Positions 12,640-24,644 of a DNA stretch of 64,000 nt are shown piece by piece. A program made the translations under genes and the position numbers. The stretch spans positions 36,910,007 to 36,974,006 of the forward strand of contig NC_052137.2 in NCBI RefSeq assembly GCF_016086655.4, written 5' to 3'. Source of the DNA: Lepeophtheirus salmonis (taxonomy: Eukaryota; Arthropoda; Copepoda; Siphonostomatoida; Caligidae). Numbering within the stretch: position 1 is the stretch's first letter; each line of letters starts with the position of its first letter. Below the pieces are notes generated by a model that had not been told where the DNA came from, made no database searches, and saw only the letters and a list, made by a program, of their open reading frames with translations.

Positions 12640-12735
12640 AACGTCATTAAGCTTTTAGGACTGATATGCAGGACTGAACTGGAAGGGGACTGTAGTCTTC
12701 AGTTCGTAATAAAGACCTACACAACACTGTTCAAC
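12640..12735 (+). repeat. GGACTGA-type dispersed repeat fragment
   Basis: The run tttaggactgatatgcagga, then gaaggggactgtagtctt, then ttcgtaataaagacc, is closely matched at 23860-23930, which has tcttaggtctgatatgtcgg and gacgggactttagtcttta. This suggests copies of one dispersed repeat. Confidence 0.45.
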
Positions 12736-12779
12736 AGCAAAAATGGATCAATAACAGCTTAGTAGAATTTAATCTTCTA

Positions 12780-13163
12780 ATTCCAAATATGGCCTCATTT
12801 TCTCTCTTTAAGCCTCGTGGCCTTCAGAAAAAGGCCATCCATTTTTAACTATTTTCGGCCATTTTTAAGATTCAAAGCTATTTAAAGCACTTGAGTTTGA
12901 AGATAGGAATAAATTATGTCAATAGATATTAAAGCCTAATGTTAAAAAATTCAAAAACCTTTTTTAAAAGTCTGCATCATGGCTATAACTCGAGATATCT
13001 TTGTTTAAAGTGACAAATACTTAGGTCATTTTTTATTCAGAGGTTCATAGCTTCAAGACGAATATATTCATAAAGTTTCAAAGTATATCATATAACAAAA
13101 AATGTGTAGCCTTTTTCTGAAGACCACGAGGCTCAGCCAGAAAAAAAGGGCTATATTTGGAAT
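12780..13163. mobile_element. 384-bp MITE with about 65-bp inverted ends
   Basis: The left end attccaaatatggcctcatt...agcctcgtgg-ccttcagaaaaaggcc is found inverted at the right end (ctttttctgaagaccacgaggct ... ctatatttggaat). The interior is AT-rich and non-coding. No convincing target duplication was seen beyond possible flanking TA, so the superfamily is open. Confidence 0.65.
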
Positions 13164-13542
13164 CATGATATTAAATTATACAAAGTTGAGCATGTGCTGT
13201 TCTAGAGCATAAAAAAAGTGTGATTTTGTTGAATAGTGTATTAGGTATTCCATTTGACAGTGGAAGATGTAAACACCCTTGTGTGTATGTGAGGTTACAT
13301 CATTGAAGCATTAAATGTGATGAGAAGGTGGAGACAATATATAGGTGCGCATGTAGGAATTAGAATGTAATGGATCATTTAATATACTGTATATTTATAA
13401 ACTATATCTAGGTATATATAACTTTTTTTGTTGAATAAAATAATGGAAATTTGTCTACTACAAATAGATACAGTTCAATATTACAAAACAACACAACAAT
13501 AACAAAAGGCATTGAACAACGGTACAGAGCTTTCCATCCTTT
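13164..13542. other. intergenic DNA downstream of the zinc-finger gene
   Basis: No gene is supported. The open frames at 13408-13678 overlap the 3' UTR of the minus-strand gene and read as low-complexity translations. Confidence 0.5.
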
Positions 13543-13548
13543 TTTATT
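13543..13548 (-). terminator. poly(A) signal AATAAA for the zinc-finger gene
   Basis: The plus strand shows TTTATT, i.e. AATAAA on the minus strand, about 150 bases past the stop codon at 13703-13701. It is the first canonical signal downstream and gives a short 3' UTR. Confidence 0.45.
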
Positions 13549-13700
13549 CTCTCCTTCCATCAGCCCTCCTATTCCCATCTTGAGTTCAAATATATACGTA
13601 TGTATTTCTGTCTGTATTTTTCTTAAACAGTGCGTAGTATCACACACTCTACGATCAAGGAGTGTCAAAATGAACTAGGATTCAAATCCCGAGGAAACTC

Positions 13701-16092
13701 CTACCAAACTCGAGGATCGTTTAATCTGTTTAGAAATACATTGAGCATGGGTATCTCGGAAATGGAACTGGATTTACTCTTTGACGTTGAGGACTTGGCA
13801 CTGAAAGTTGTCGAGGCTGTGTTCGTTAACTCTGTAGTGGACTTTGATGTTATCTTTTGAGCGGATGCTATAGAGTGTGTTCCAGGTGATTTCTACATAA
13901 TGTTATTGATGAAAATCATTGATTATGTATGTGTAGAGAGGAAGAAGAAAAAAGAAGTCTAATTAATACAAAATTATTCATAGTGTATAACGACATACAT
14001 ATATTAATTTTACGATTCTGTAGCGTGTGCGTATAAGTATATATAGTATAATATGAAATGACTTGGAAATAACAGGAATATAAATTGGTAAAACGACAGA
14101 GTCATTTAATCAAACATTTGAAGAAAAAATAAAAAAATACAAGAAGAATAACATATTATAGAATTCTTAAAGAGTTGGCCAGCTGAGGAAGATGCTTTTG
14201 ATAGTCATCTCATTATTAGTATCCAGATGTGTTAATTGTCCAAATTCATCTGTATTTATACATATACTTGTGTACATTTTAATTGAAATCAATCAAAAAA
14301 ACTTACATGTGATGACTGCGAGGGTCGGAAGTCCTCATCATGTCTTATGTTATATTTTTTGGAGGATACATTTTTAAGGGATGATGAGGACTTGAGTCTG
14401 GCTCTATACGAAGACTGAGATACATCTGCAAAAAGAAATATATTAAAATCACAGGCTCGAATGAGAATATATTCTTTAAGATTATTACAGTATTCATCTT
14501 CGTTTGAGCTTGAGCTGGTTGTGCTTGAGGTAGCTACTTGGCGAGCAGAAATGCTCCTGGATCGATGATAGGACTCAAATCGAACGGAATCATTGTAAAG
14601 AGATGACTCACTATCGCTATAAGCAGAGAAATTGCTTGAGCTTCGACTAAATTTACTTGAACTCGATAAATCTGTTCCTTGGAGGGGAGGGATTGTCATG
14701 GATTTAGAATGACTTTTATTTAAGCGAGGGAGACGAGTCCGAACGGCCGGGATTTGATCGCTAGATCTATGATAAGAAGGCTTAGAATAAGAATTATTTT
14801 GATGAGGGTAGGAATGATAATCTTCAGATGATCTTCGTTGAAATTTACAATTCTTGCCGGATAGATTATGCTCAGAAATAGAGATAGAGGTAAGAGTGGA
14901 ACTACTCTGAGAGTCCACTATCTTACGATCTTGCTTCGAAACTCTTCCCTTATGCTTGTGTCCTATAATAAAATTGATTATCAAAAAATATTTCATTTTA
15001 CAGGACAAGCTGACACAGGATGTCTCAACTCCCTACCTCTTAAATGAGCTTGTAATTGATGAGAGGAGTTCACAGAAATTTGGCACATTTCACATTTCAT
15101 TTCTGTGGCTGCATCATCTTGACTAAACTCTGCTCCCGAGTCTTGAAGTTGTCTAAATACTTCCTTTGACTTGACTTTACGAGCATGTCGAGATCCAAGT
15201 TTGTGGTTATGAAGGATATACCGTGTGGGGAATGACATGCAACAAACGTCACAATAGGCCTTAGGATTGAATCTATTTCGTTTCTTTTGATCAAGTTGTT
15301 TAGACGGGTCGATGTTTTTATCTGGAGCCTTAGATGGGACATTTATGTTAGGAGGTGGCAAATGAAATGTCGGAGGAGGAGGCAAATTAGTGGATATTGG
15401 TGGAAGGGGCGTAACACATTCAAAATATCCTTGTTGTGCAGTTGGAGAAGCAGGAACATAGTGAGAACATGGATGATAGAAACATGATGAGGTGCAAAGC
15501 TGCTGCGTGTGTGGCGTCGTGGTTGTGGTATACGAATAGGTAGGATTTGGAAGAGTTATGTAGGATATAGTTGGTGGTGGATGTGGAGGTGGAAGGGGTG
15601 GAATTGACGATACATGAAAAGGAGATCCTGAGGATCCTGGTAAGATGATCTCTTCCCCATTTCTTTTTTCACTTTTCGATTTCTCAACTAGGTAAATGAA
15701 CATGTTAGTTTAATTTTATTACAGTAAACAAAAAGATGGATGGGCAATGAGATCCTTACTTGTTTCCATGCAGAAATGAAGGTACTGGAGGCGTTTGTCA
15801 TGCTTTTTCCCATTTGCATGAATTTCAGCTTGACGGCATGAGTTGAGTTGAATATTGCATACTTTACAGTAGTGGGGTATTGCCTTGGATCCGTTTCTGA
15901 GATAAATAAGAGGAGATGAAACATAGGTAAGCTCAAATGGGCATAATATAATATGTAAATTCCTTACGTGTTACTGGGATATGGATCAAGTATCGTAGGA
16001 CATCGACAATCTTCTCCAGGATTATCATATATTGGCGGTGGGGGCTTTGTCTTTTTAGATGGAGCACTCGTAGTTAAATCCGAGGACTTCAT
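13701..16092 (-). CDS. three-finger U1/matrin-type (JAZ-like) zinc-finger protein
   Basis: Likely a nuclear double-stranded-RNA or nucleic-acid binding protein of the ZNF385/ZNF346/ZMAT type. Exons (minus): 16092-15968, 15896-15760, 15687-15037, 14962-14489, 14425-14307, 13892-13701. Donors are GTAAGG, GTAAGG, GTAGGG, GTAATA and GTAAGT, and all acceptors are AG with matching phase. The sum is divisible by three: 565 residues, or 586 if the 63-nt intron 14488-14426 is retained. Each finger is C-x2-C-x12-H-x5-H: C52/C55/H68/H74, C233/C236/H249/H255, and C286/C289/H302/H308, the last spanning a splice junction. A Pro-rich linker (about 105-205) separates fingers 1 and 2; the C-terminal third is Ser-rich and basic. 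The ATG is the first in the exon (context AAGATGA). Exon 6, found by phase and Ser/Thr-rich composition, is the least certain. The exact orthologue is unknown. Confidence 0.85.
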
Positions 16093-16884
16093 CTTAAATA
16101 AATTCGTATATTTGAATAGAAAAAGGAGAGAAAAAAAATTAAACTACGATATCCCACTCATCACAAAAAATCACTGAATGAAGTATTATTGCTAACTAGA
16201 GTCAAAGTGAAATCACACGTTTATTTTTCGGCCTTAAGAAAAAAAAAAAGTATCCCCTGAGTTCTAGTATTTTAAAGGTATATAATTTTGTCTTGAGCTC
16301 CACTGAGAGGAGCGCCCTCTCCATGCCTTCATTTTTTTATTGTAGTTATTATTATTATGATTTCAAGTTACAAGAAGACCTTAGTTTATTGCCTTAAAAA
16401 CGGGGATGGTTGGTTTCACCCGCAAGCCTTCTCAGGCGTGCGATAGAGCTAAACAACGGTGAGTTTTATTTTTTTTGCTACGGTTATCTTGACCATTTCT
16501 TTCGTGTGGAATGCTTCTTCTTATATATGTTGGTAGGTTGGTTGGTTGGTTGACCTATTTTCTTTAATAGGCAGACAAAGTATGCATCCATTTCACTTTC
16601 ATTTCAGGTTCATTGCTAGATTTTTATTATTCCTTGCTTGCTTTTTTCTAAAGGTGTAGTATATAGGTACATAATAGTAGTAGCATGTCGAGGCAGCAGG
16701 AGCAGGTGGATGAGAATGAGTACCAAATGGGAATAATATCTAATCCAGAATCATACATTTGTGTGTGTCAATAACTTATACAATCACATAATGGTCACTT
16801 TTCTGTACAGGTAAAGAGAGGAAGAAGGAAATATTTCGATAAAAGATTAACCTTGGACAAAGCCACTCATAATGATGGACTATA
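16093..16884. other. upstream region of the zinc-finger gene
   Basis: This presumably holds the 5' UTR and promoter. No clear TATA box was recognised. A (ggtt)4 run lies at about 16538-16551. No other gene is seen. Confidence 0.4.
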
Positions 16885-17177
16885 CAGGGGCGTACCCCAA
16901 AATTAAGGATTTTTTAAAAAGATTTCTTTGCTTAAAATAGTGTCATTCGGGCATAAATATTTGTTTTCAAAAAAAATAATTTTCTGTGAATAGCTATGGA
17001 TTTTTGAAATTTTTTTCAAAAAAGATTAATATTTGAAATTTATTTATAACAATTGAATTTTTAGAATTTTTGGAGAATAGCTATTGTTTTTCTATTTTTT
17101 CAAAAAAAAAATTGCAAAAACAAATCCCCCCTCCCAATAAATAAATATATATATATTTAATCTTGCAAACACCTCTC
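16885..17177 (+). mobile_element. T-rich minisatellite element, short copy (family P)
   Basis: It begins caggggcgtaccccaaaatt and continues with units of the type ttttctgtgaatagctatgg, then ttttgaaatttttttcaaaa, and ends near atcttgcaaacacc. It matches the longer copies at 17958 and 36076 in order and orientation. Confidence 0.55.
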
Positions 17178-17957
17178 TTAAGAGTTGTGACTAGTTAAGT
17201 CCTTCCCATTATTTTTCTCCTCTTGGGGTGTCAAAGGAAATGACAATGAGTGGGACAAATTTCAAACCAACCATATTCAATAACTACACGGAACAAATTC
17301 AGTTGATCACCAAACCTCTTTTTAAATCTTGGTTTTGATAAATACAAATAGCCCTTCCAGAAAGTAATACTGGAATTACTTATATCAAAAAGAACTGTGG
17401 ATCATACTTCTTTTCTTTGAAAAACTATCCTCCATTTTTATGATTTTATTTTTATGATCACATCGGGTACCTTGCAAATTTTCACTTCAAATACCCAAAA
17501 TCACATCCTCACAGTAAAATAATGAAAAATTAATTGATTATTATTTGAAAGCCCATATCAGCGCCAATATAAATTTCTTAAATCGAATAAAGGTATTAAA
17601 CTATTATTAAAACTTTTTTCTATTTAATTTATTCTGCAAATTTGAATACAAAGCCTATAATTGACTCAAGTATAGACTATATGTGTATATGAATTTAAAA
17701 AAATAATTGGGATTTTCAAATAATCCTTGATTTCTTTAAAAGTTAGTTTTAGTGTTGATACACCACATATTTAGTTTTTAGAGTGCAATATAAAATAAAA
17801 TATCGGAAATATACATTTATATTACCTATCATAACTATCTAAACAAAACACAAAGTAATATAGAAATATTAAATAGTTCTGAGTTAAATTGAATTTTAAA
17901 CCAGAGAAACTATATTTCTCAAAAGTCAAATTCAAAAAATAACATTCAAACTATTAA
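17178..17957. other. AT-rich intergenic DNA
   Basis: No feature was recognised. Confidence 0.45.
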
Positions 17958-18817
17958 CAAGGTTGTCCGCAGGCGGTGGGCTGAAGGTGTTGTAGCCCCT
18001 GTCCAAAATAAAGATTTTTTACTTTCTACTATAATTTTAAAGTTCAGGAACTTTAAAAATTATATGAGAAAATGGGGTAAATATTTTTTCATTGGGGCAA
18101 GATCTGCTGCAGAGTAAAAATTTAATATTTGAAATTTTTTTCCGAAAAAAATTAATTTTCTACAAATAATTATGGATTTTGAAACTTTTTTCCAACAAAT
18201 TAAATTTTTTGTTAATAGCTGTGGATTTTTAATTTTTTTCCCAAAAAGTTAAATTTTCTTCAAATAGCTGTGAATTTGTAAATTTTTTCCAAGAAATTTA
18301 CTATTTAAAAATTTTATTTTTGAAGAAATAGTATTTTTCTATTTTCTTCTGTGTATTTTTGAATTTTTTTCCAAAAAAATTAATTTTCTGTAAATAACTG
18401 GATTTTGAAAGTTTTTTCCAAAAATTAATTTTTTGTTATTAGCTGTGGATTTTTAATTTTTTTTTCAAAAAAATTTGTACATGAAATTTAACTTTCTTTT
18501 TTTTTCAAAAAATTAAATTTTCTTCAAATAGCTGTGAATTTTTGAATTTTTTCGCAAAAATTTAATGTCTAAAAATATTCTTTGTAAAAAATAGTATTTT
18601 TCTATTTTTTCCAAAAAATTTATCTTTTAGTAAATAGTTGTGTATTATTGAAATTTTTTTTTCAAAAAAATTAATTTTCTGTAACTATGGATTTTGATAC
18701 TTTTTTCCAAAAAAATTAATTTTTTGTTAATAGTTGTAGATTTTTGAATTTTATTTCCATGAAATTCAATTCAAAAAACCTCCTAAAAAAATATATATAA
18801 TCCTGCGGAACCCCCTG
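17958..18817 (+). mobile_element. T-rich minisatellite element, long copy (family P)
   Basis: The left end caaggttgtccgcaggcggt and the right end tcctgcggaaccccctg form a roughly 16-bp inverted repeat, reconstructed ancestrally as CAGGGGCGTCCGCAGG. Inside, after a GC-richer head (gtgggctgaagg...gtagcccc), about a dozen degenerate units of 50-60 bp repeat the motif ttttctgtaaatagctgtgg then attttttgaatttttttcca. There is no coding capacity. It looks like a non-autonomous foldback-type DNA element. Confidence 0.65.
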
Positions 18818-19744
18818 ATTATCCATGAAAAATAAGTCACAAATACTTATGAGAGAGTTGAAACACAATTTCGAATGTTGCATGCTCTAACAAACATTTA
18901 CATTTATTGTAACTAATGATTGTATCCGGATATTTATTTGGAATAAAAGTAAAATTGCGTTTCTTCAAATTATATTAATACATAATACATCATGTTATCT
19001 TGATTCACCTTGGTACAAACTAACGCTATAAAGGTTCATTATACTTGCTAATAAAAATGTTCCGACAAAAGAATATATTCACTAACTAGCGACGAACTTC
19101 ATTACTTCTCTCAACCTTTCCTATGTATATTTAAGGGATGAGGTTTTGTAAGTCATTATAATAATCTTAGTTTCCATTTGTTTGCCGACATTTTATATAA
19201 ATAATCCATTTTCAGAAATGAAGATTAATAGAATACGATTTTTTTACATATTCAAATTAGCTGAGTCTAGAGGAAACATTCAAGGATTAATACATTATTA
19301 GATGTTCAAAAGTAAATAATATATAAAGACTTTGTTTGGAAATAAGTATATAAAGCATTTACTTCTTTTCTAAGCCATTGAATAGAAATTTATTAAAATT
19401 TGGAAAAAGGATTAAACATTGCATAATATCAAATATAGGATTTTAATACAATTTACAGTACTTCAAATCTATATATAATAACATTAATTGATTGAATGAT
19501 AGATAAAAAGAGTGTTTCAACTCTCATGAAAACCATTTAGTTGATTATCATCAAAGGAAGTATCCACTATACAAATGTGGCTTGTCAAGATAAAACAATC
19601 TTGTATATAAATCATGAACATGTGAAAATCTGCATTAATTTATTTAGTCCATATTTATTTTATCATCATCCAGAAAATTTAAGGATAATGTATATTCAAT
19701 TTATCTGCTAAAATAATTACAGTAATTCACAAATATTTTGCTCT
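18818..19744. other. AT-rich intergenic DNA
   Basis: No gene or repeat was recognised. Confidence 0.45.
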
Positions 19745-20300
19745 TACATGATGGGCCCATTATAGTGAAGTCAATCCCTCAAACCAATAACGACCAGTCT
19801 TAACCACAGTCTCCAACCTCTGCCCTGAACCTGACACAGGCCTTGATGAGGAACTCATTGCCCATGTTAGCTACCACCTCGAGAAGGGAAGCTCACAAGG
19901 AGTCAACGGTATTATGTGGACGTTTATTGGACTCTCTCTCCATGACGCCCCCCACATAGTAGTCCAAGGGGTTCAAATCCGACTAGCTAAGAGGAATAAT
20001 GTACATTCATTTTAATCGTATATTATATTAATTTATGACCAGTTATTCCTTGAAGGTGTTTGCGACCTGCGACTTCTTGATATCATTGTTAAAACTTTTA
20101 ACGTTTTGTTTTTACTGCTTCATAAACTCAATAATCTCCTTGGGCAGGCAACCGGCACGGAGGCACACAATATTGGCCTAACGCCGATCGTATTTGAATG
20201 ACATATCAAGGATTTTATACTTTGTTATTCAGGTTTGTCAAGTGAATCTAATGAACACACTTTCATCTCAAGCTTGTCAAGATATTTAGGTCTAAACTTT
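19745..20300 (-). pseudogene. mariner transposase C-terminal relic
   Basis: Reading the minus strand from about 19985 gives SDLNPLDYYVGGVMERESNK, then a stop in the following helix, then NMGNEFLIKACVRFRAEVGD. This is the third acidic-residue block and C-terminus of a Tc1/mariner transposase. It is closely related to the copy at 40855-41494, sharing gtgaagtcaatccctcaaacc-like sequence. The TIRs are not visible, so boundaries are approximate. Confidence 0.7.
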
Positions 20301-20915
20301 TTGATTTAAGAAAATTATATTGTTTGTTAATAGTAATTGACGATAATTTGCCTAAAATAGATATGAAAATTCATTCTATCTTTAATTTTATGTAGACAGG
20401 CCACGTACATATGTTTTAAAGTGGGTTTTAGTTTGTAGCTCTGGATGTTAATATCTTCTTTTCTCAAAGACAAAATATGCGAGTTAATGTTATGATTTTA
20501 GTTTTCTCTTAGTTTTCGCCACAGGCTCCAAAAAATAAATATTCTTATTTATTTGCATATTTAAAACTACTTCACTAATACTTTTCACAAAATACAGCTA
20601 GTGTAGTGCAGTTAGACATTAAGTAGTAATTATTTTAGAGCCCTATCTTGAATTATTATAACTCTTCTATTTATTTTTTCTTTTATAACACAATGCATAA
20701 AAGGCCATGATTTTCTCATACATTAAAATTCAATTTTCTAATCTAAGGAAAACAAAAATGAATGAATGTAACGCATTGAAGCAAAGATAAAATCATCATT
20801 CTAGCTTGAAAGAGCAGAAAGAAAATATGATACGTGTTCTTATTTTACAGCAAAATATTGAGGAAGGTAGTAATGAAACAATTCATGAGTAAATTCAAAT
20901 TGGTTAGATATATTC
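20301..20915. other. AT-rich intergenic DNA
   Basis: Nothing was recognised. Confidence 0.45.
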
Positions 20916-20990
20916 CAGGGGCATCCGCAGGGGGTAGGCCGGAGGGGATTGAACCCCCTAGCTACCAATATTATTAAAAAAATATATTTT
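20916..20990 (+). repeat. truncated head of family P element
   Basis: The sequence caggggcatccgcagggggt with a following gccggaggg...ccccctagctacc is the GC-rich head of the family. The T-rich body is absent, so this is a fragment. Confidence 0.55.
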
Positions 20991-21482
20991 TATGTATGTA
21001 ATCTTTTCTCTGTACTAATGGTAATTAAATGTAAAGGATCCTCTTTTTTATGACAGTATATCATTTTCTCTACACCCTCCCAAATTTAAAAAAAAACAGC
21101 TGATGTTATCAAGTGTCTTGATTCAGTAATACCATATGTATTGCTCTCGCCTTCTCCTTGCACTCTCCAAAATACCAACCTCTAAATGATTATCACATAG
21201 TAATAAGCATATTAAATACCAGTAGAATCAAGTATCGAAAACTATTTTTATTTTATTTTTAGAAAAGCCAATTTTAGCGAATAAAAACTTGTGTATATTA
21301 GTGGCAAAATTCCACTAACATTGACCAATCTGACAACAAAATTGTAGAAATACAGGTTTTAATTATTATTTTATTTATTATATTCAGGGTGGAATATTCT
21401 AAGAAGCAGTAATTTCAATTACAAGTAATTTTAATAAACAAAATCTAGATTTTTTCAAGACAAAAAAACACATTTAAAATAG

Positions 21483-21700
21483 CATTAGTGCCGCGAAAAT
21501 ATTAATATTTTCTTTTAATACATCTATATTTATTTAATTATGTATTTTTAAAAACAGTTTACAGTAAAGATGAAAGATCATTCTTCTTTCAGAGGGAGAT
21601 TCTAACACCACGAGGATATCTTAAAGAATGAACAAAAAGGACAAATGAGGACAAGCACTAATATTTTTTCTTTACCTAATTGATAAACTTTGGGGTTTTC
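21483..21700 (+). repeat. dispersed repeat, paired with 5037-5260
   Basis: See the partner copy for the landmarks; here they read aagatgaaagatcattcttc, gggagattctaacacc and agaatgaacaaaaaggac. The two copies differ by many substitutions, so they are old. Confidence 0.5.
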
Positions 21701-22419
21701 TCTACAAAAATTTCATCCCTATATATGCCTCACCTTAAAAAGTCAAGTGAAACCTCTACTTAGTGGAACTAATTTTATTTCACCTTGAACTTGAAGACTT
21801 TACTCAATTCATTTTAGTTTCCCTAAATGTTTGGCCAATGTTAATATTAACCATAGAACTATTGATTTAATAGTCAATACTATTGTTCAAACTAATTTGT
21901 ATTTTGCAATGGCTTAAAAATTATTTTTCAAGCTGCATTTGTAAGTTATGATCTCTCTTAAACCTATTTTCTCTTGTACTTAAGCTTTTTTACTTATTTA
22001 TAACTGAGATCTCAATGGAAACAATAGCTATACTCAAAGGTATGACTCTATGTCCCATTAAAAAAAATGTTCTAATGATTCATTTAAGCTATGAAAAGAA
22101 TGAATTAATTATATACACCCTTAATTATAAAAATGTGATTATCAATTTTAAATTTTATTTATGGGGTGTTATTGACTTTTTAACAGGGATAAAAAACCAT
22201 CAGTCAGTAAAATATTTATTTTTAGAATACTCTAACCTTCAATTGTGAACTTTTGACTGGAAGCAAGGATAACTACAATGTACTTAAATAGATAGATAGT
22301 TGAAAAAGTACTTTGACATGGCTGACATCATTGGATTGAAATGATAAATTATGCCCTTATCATTTATTTATAAATACTCTATGGGCTTGAACAAACTATA
22401 AAGAATGGTACTGAGAAAA
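21701..22419. other. AT-rich intergenic DNA
   Basis: The open frame 22015-22248 has no motif and Asn/Ile/Lys-rich composition, and is taken as chance. Confidence 0.4.
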
Positions 22420-22500
22420 TTGCCCAAGGGGGGAATTTGCACAAAGAGGAAGATTGTCCAAGGAGGAAATTTGCCCGAGGAGGAAAGTTGCCTGAAGCAA
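22420..22500 (+). repeat. 17-bp minisatellite, about 4.5 units
   Basis: Units start at 22420, 22437, 22454, 22471 and 22488, each a variant of ttgcccaaggaggaaat. Spacing is exact at 17 bp, so it cannot be an in-frame coding repeat without a 51-bp supercycle. Confidence 0.8.
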
Positions 22501-23689
22501 ACAGATACTATTTTATATAAAAAGGGATTTGAAACAAAATAAGAATTAAGACACAGGTATTTTCATCTTATTTTTTTACATTCTACACATTTTTTTAAAA
22601 TCCACCATATAATGTTGAAACTTGTCTCTTTTATGAATTTGCAAATGAAATTAAGGTTGATGTTGTTTTAACCAAAAGTTAAAGATAAATTTATACTTTA
22701 ATCCTCCTCCTTTATTTTCTATCAAATGATATTCAAAAAGGCAAAAAAATAATTAGAAGCTTAATATTGTAAATTAAGCCTTTTAAAAAGTAAATGAAAC
22801 AAACATTTGACCTTTGTTTGACAATTTTCCACCTCGTTCAATTTTCATTCAGGGAAGTTTCCTAGTATCATAAAAATTCATTAAATCACACATGTGAATG
22901 TGTTTATGAAAAATGTAAAATAACACGGAATATTTGTGGGGGAGTGTTGTCATTTATAGTTTTGCAGCAAAGTTTGTATGTCCGTCGACACCTAAAAACC
23001 CCAGATAATTCCGGGTACTACCGCAAGTTACTAATCAGTTATTAGTACTCAAAACGCATTAAATGTTTTTACTTTACCCATTCTATCCATCTATTTAAAC
23101 TGCCCAGGTAAGTATCAATCAAATTAGGCTTTTTTTTGGTGGAAAGATCTAGTTAAATCAAAAAAATATAAATATTCAACCTTGACATTACCTAACTTGA
23201 AATACATAGATAAAAAAACAAATTGAATAAAATTGACCAAAAACATATATTTGATAAATATAATTTTCTTAATCAGCCCAATGATTGAATATGAGATAAC
23301 TATGGAGTGACAAAATACATCATTTCTTTTATAATAAGAATATGCTTATCAAACTTTCTTCAATATATTAAAATTTAGTCTTTTATTTTTTTAATGTCTT
23401 AGTTTAGCATCTTTGATGAATAGTTAAATCCTATGTAATGTTTCAATTATATAACAACACCACTCACTGCAAATTTTGTAGCTGTGAAATGCAATAATAA
23501 ATAATTCCTTGGAAACCCCCATTTTCGAATATCGTATAGATTTTGTGCTACGTCATTGCAAATATAAACAATTATAAAGACACGGATGAGATCATGGCTG
23601 CCTTTTGTTTACATATTAAATCATTTAAAAAAAAAAACCCTCTCTAAATAAATAAATAGTTTATAAACCGATCTATATCTGAATTTGAT
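22501..23689. other. AT-rich intergenic DNA
   Basis: No supported gene or element. Confidence 0.45.
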
Positions 23690-23945
23690 GACTTAAGTTG
23701 AGTGTTGTCTCCGTCTTTGTTTATTTGGTCTTGTCCAATCCAGTCTTAGGAAGTGCCCTATCAGTCCTAGAGACCGGTCCTTAAGACTGTCAATCTTTCG
23801 TACTGATTAAAAAAAAAGAAGAAATAAAGTTGAGTGGCATTATCAAGGACCGAACTTTATTAGTCTTAGGTCTGATATGTCGGAAAAAACTGGACGGGAC
23901 TTTAGTCTTTAGTCCTAAATGAGGACTGACATAACACCACTTATG
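23690..23945 (+). repeat. GGACTGA-type dispersed repeat
   Basis: The block is dense in variants of gtccttagacc/ggtcctaagac, ending gaggactgacataacacc. The same end motif (aaggactgacataacatt) closes the copy at 52335-52520, and related text lies at 12640. Confidence 0.5.
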
Positions 23946-24536
23946 AATAATACACTTCTTTTATATGAAGCAGATGTCATTTGCAAATATGTTCAACTAA
24001 TTAAAGTAACAGAAGCTATTATGTGGAAATAAATCATGTCTTGATAAATGATTAAGCATTGGGTTTCCATGAAAAAAACGATGATTTAAAAAAAATAATT
24101 AAAACGTAGTTTTCTGTTAAGTTAAAAATAAAACTTCAATCTAAAAACAAGAACATCGTATTTATGTTTGTATTTATAATTCTTATTATGAATTGAAAAG
24201 TAGCAACCTTTAAAGATCCATCACATGGAAATTTTGACAATTATTATGAAGCAAGAAAAAATCCAGTCCTGAATGTTGTTGAATTTTAAAGTACATAGAT
24301 AATCAAATCTTCGATATTCTGTAATAAGTATATGTTGTATCAAAAAACAAAAACAAAAATATAAAAAGGTCCTTGAACGCGACTTTTAGCCTCTTATTAA
24401 GGGGAATGAACCTAAAGAGATATAGTAGACAAGGTTGTCTTAATATAATCAAGTTTAAATATGCTCGAGTCTTTGAGTAATTCATCATGATGGATCATCA
24501 CACATAGGGAGAGAAATACGTAACATAGTCTAAAAA

Positions 24537-24644
24537 CAAAGATACTTCAAACGGAGTGGACATATTTGTACTCAAAGATACTCCAAACGGAGATGACATA
24601 TTTGTGCTCAAAGATACTCCAAACGGAGTGGACATATTTGTGCC
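24537..24644 (+). repeat. 36-bp minisatellite, exactly three units
   Basis: Three consecutive 36-bp units start at 24537, 24573 and 24609, each beginning caaagatact and containing caaacggag and gacatatttgt. Only a few substitutions separate them, so the expansion is recent. The unit length is divisible by three, but no open frame runs through it. Confidence 0.85.

Noticed and set aside
13451..13860. Plus-strand open frames of 75-76 codons
   Set aside because: They lie antisense to the last exon and 3' UTR of the zinc-finger gene, whose splice phases and composition fit much better.
14993..15008. Reading the zinc-finger ORFs as separate genes starting at internal Met codons
   Set aside because: The GTAGGG donor and TTATAG acceptor join them in phase and rebuild a complete third zinc finger.
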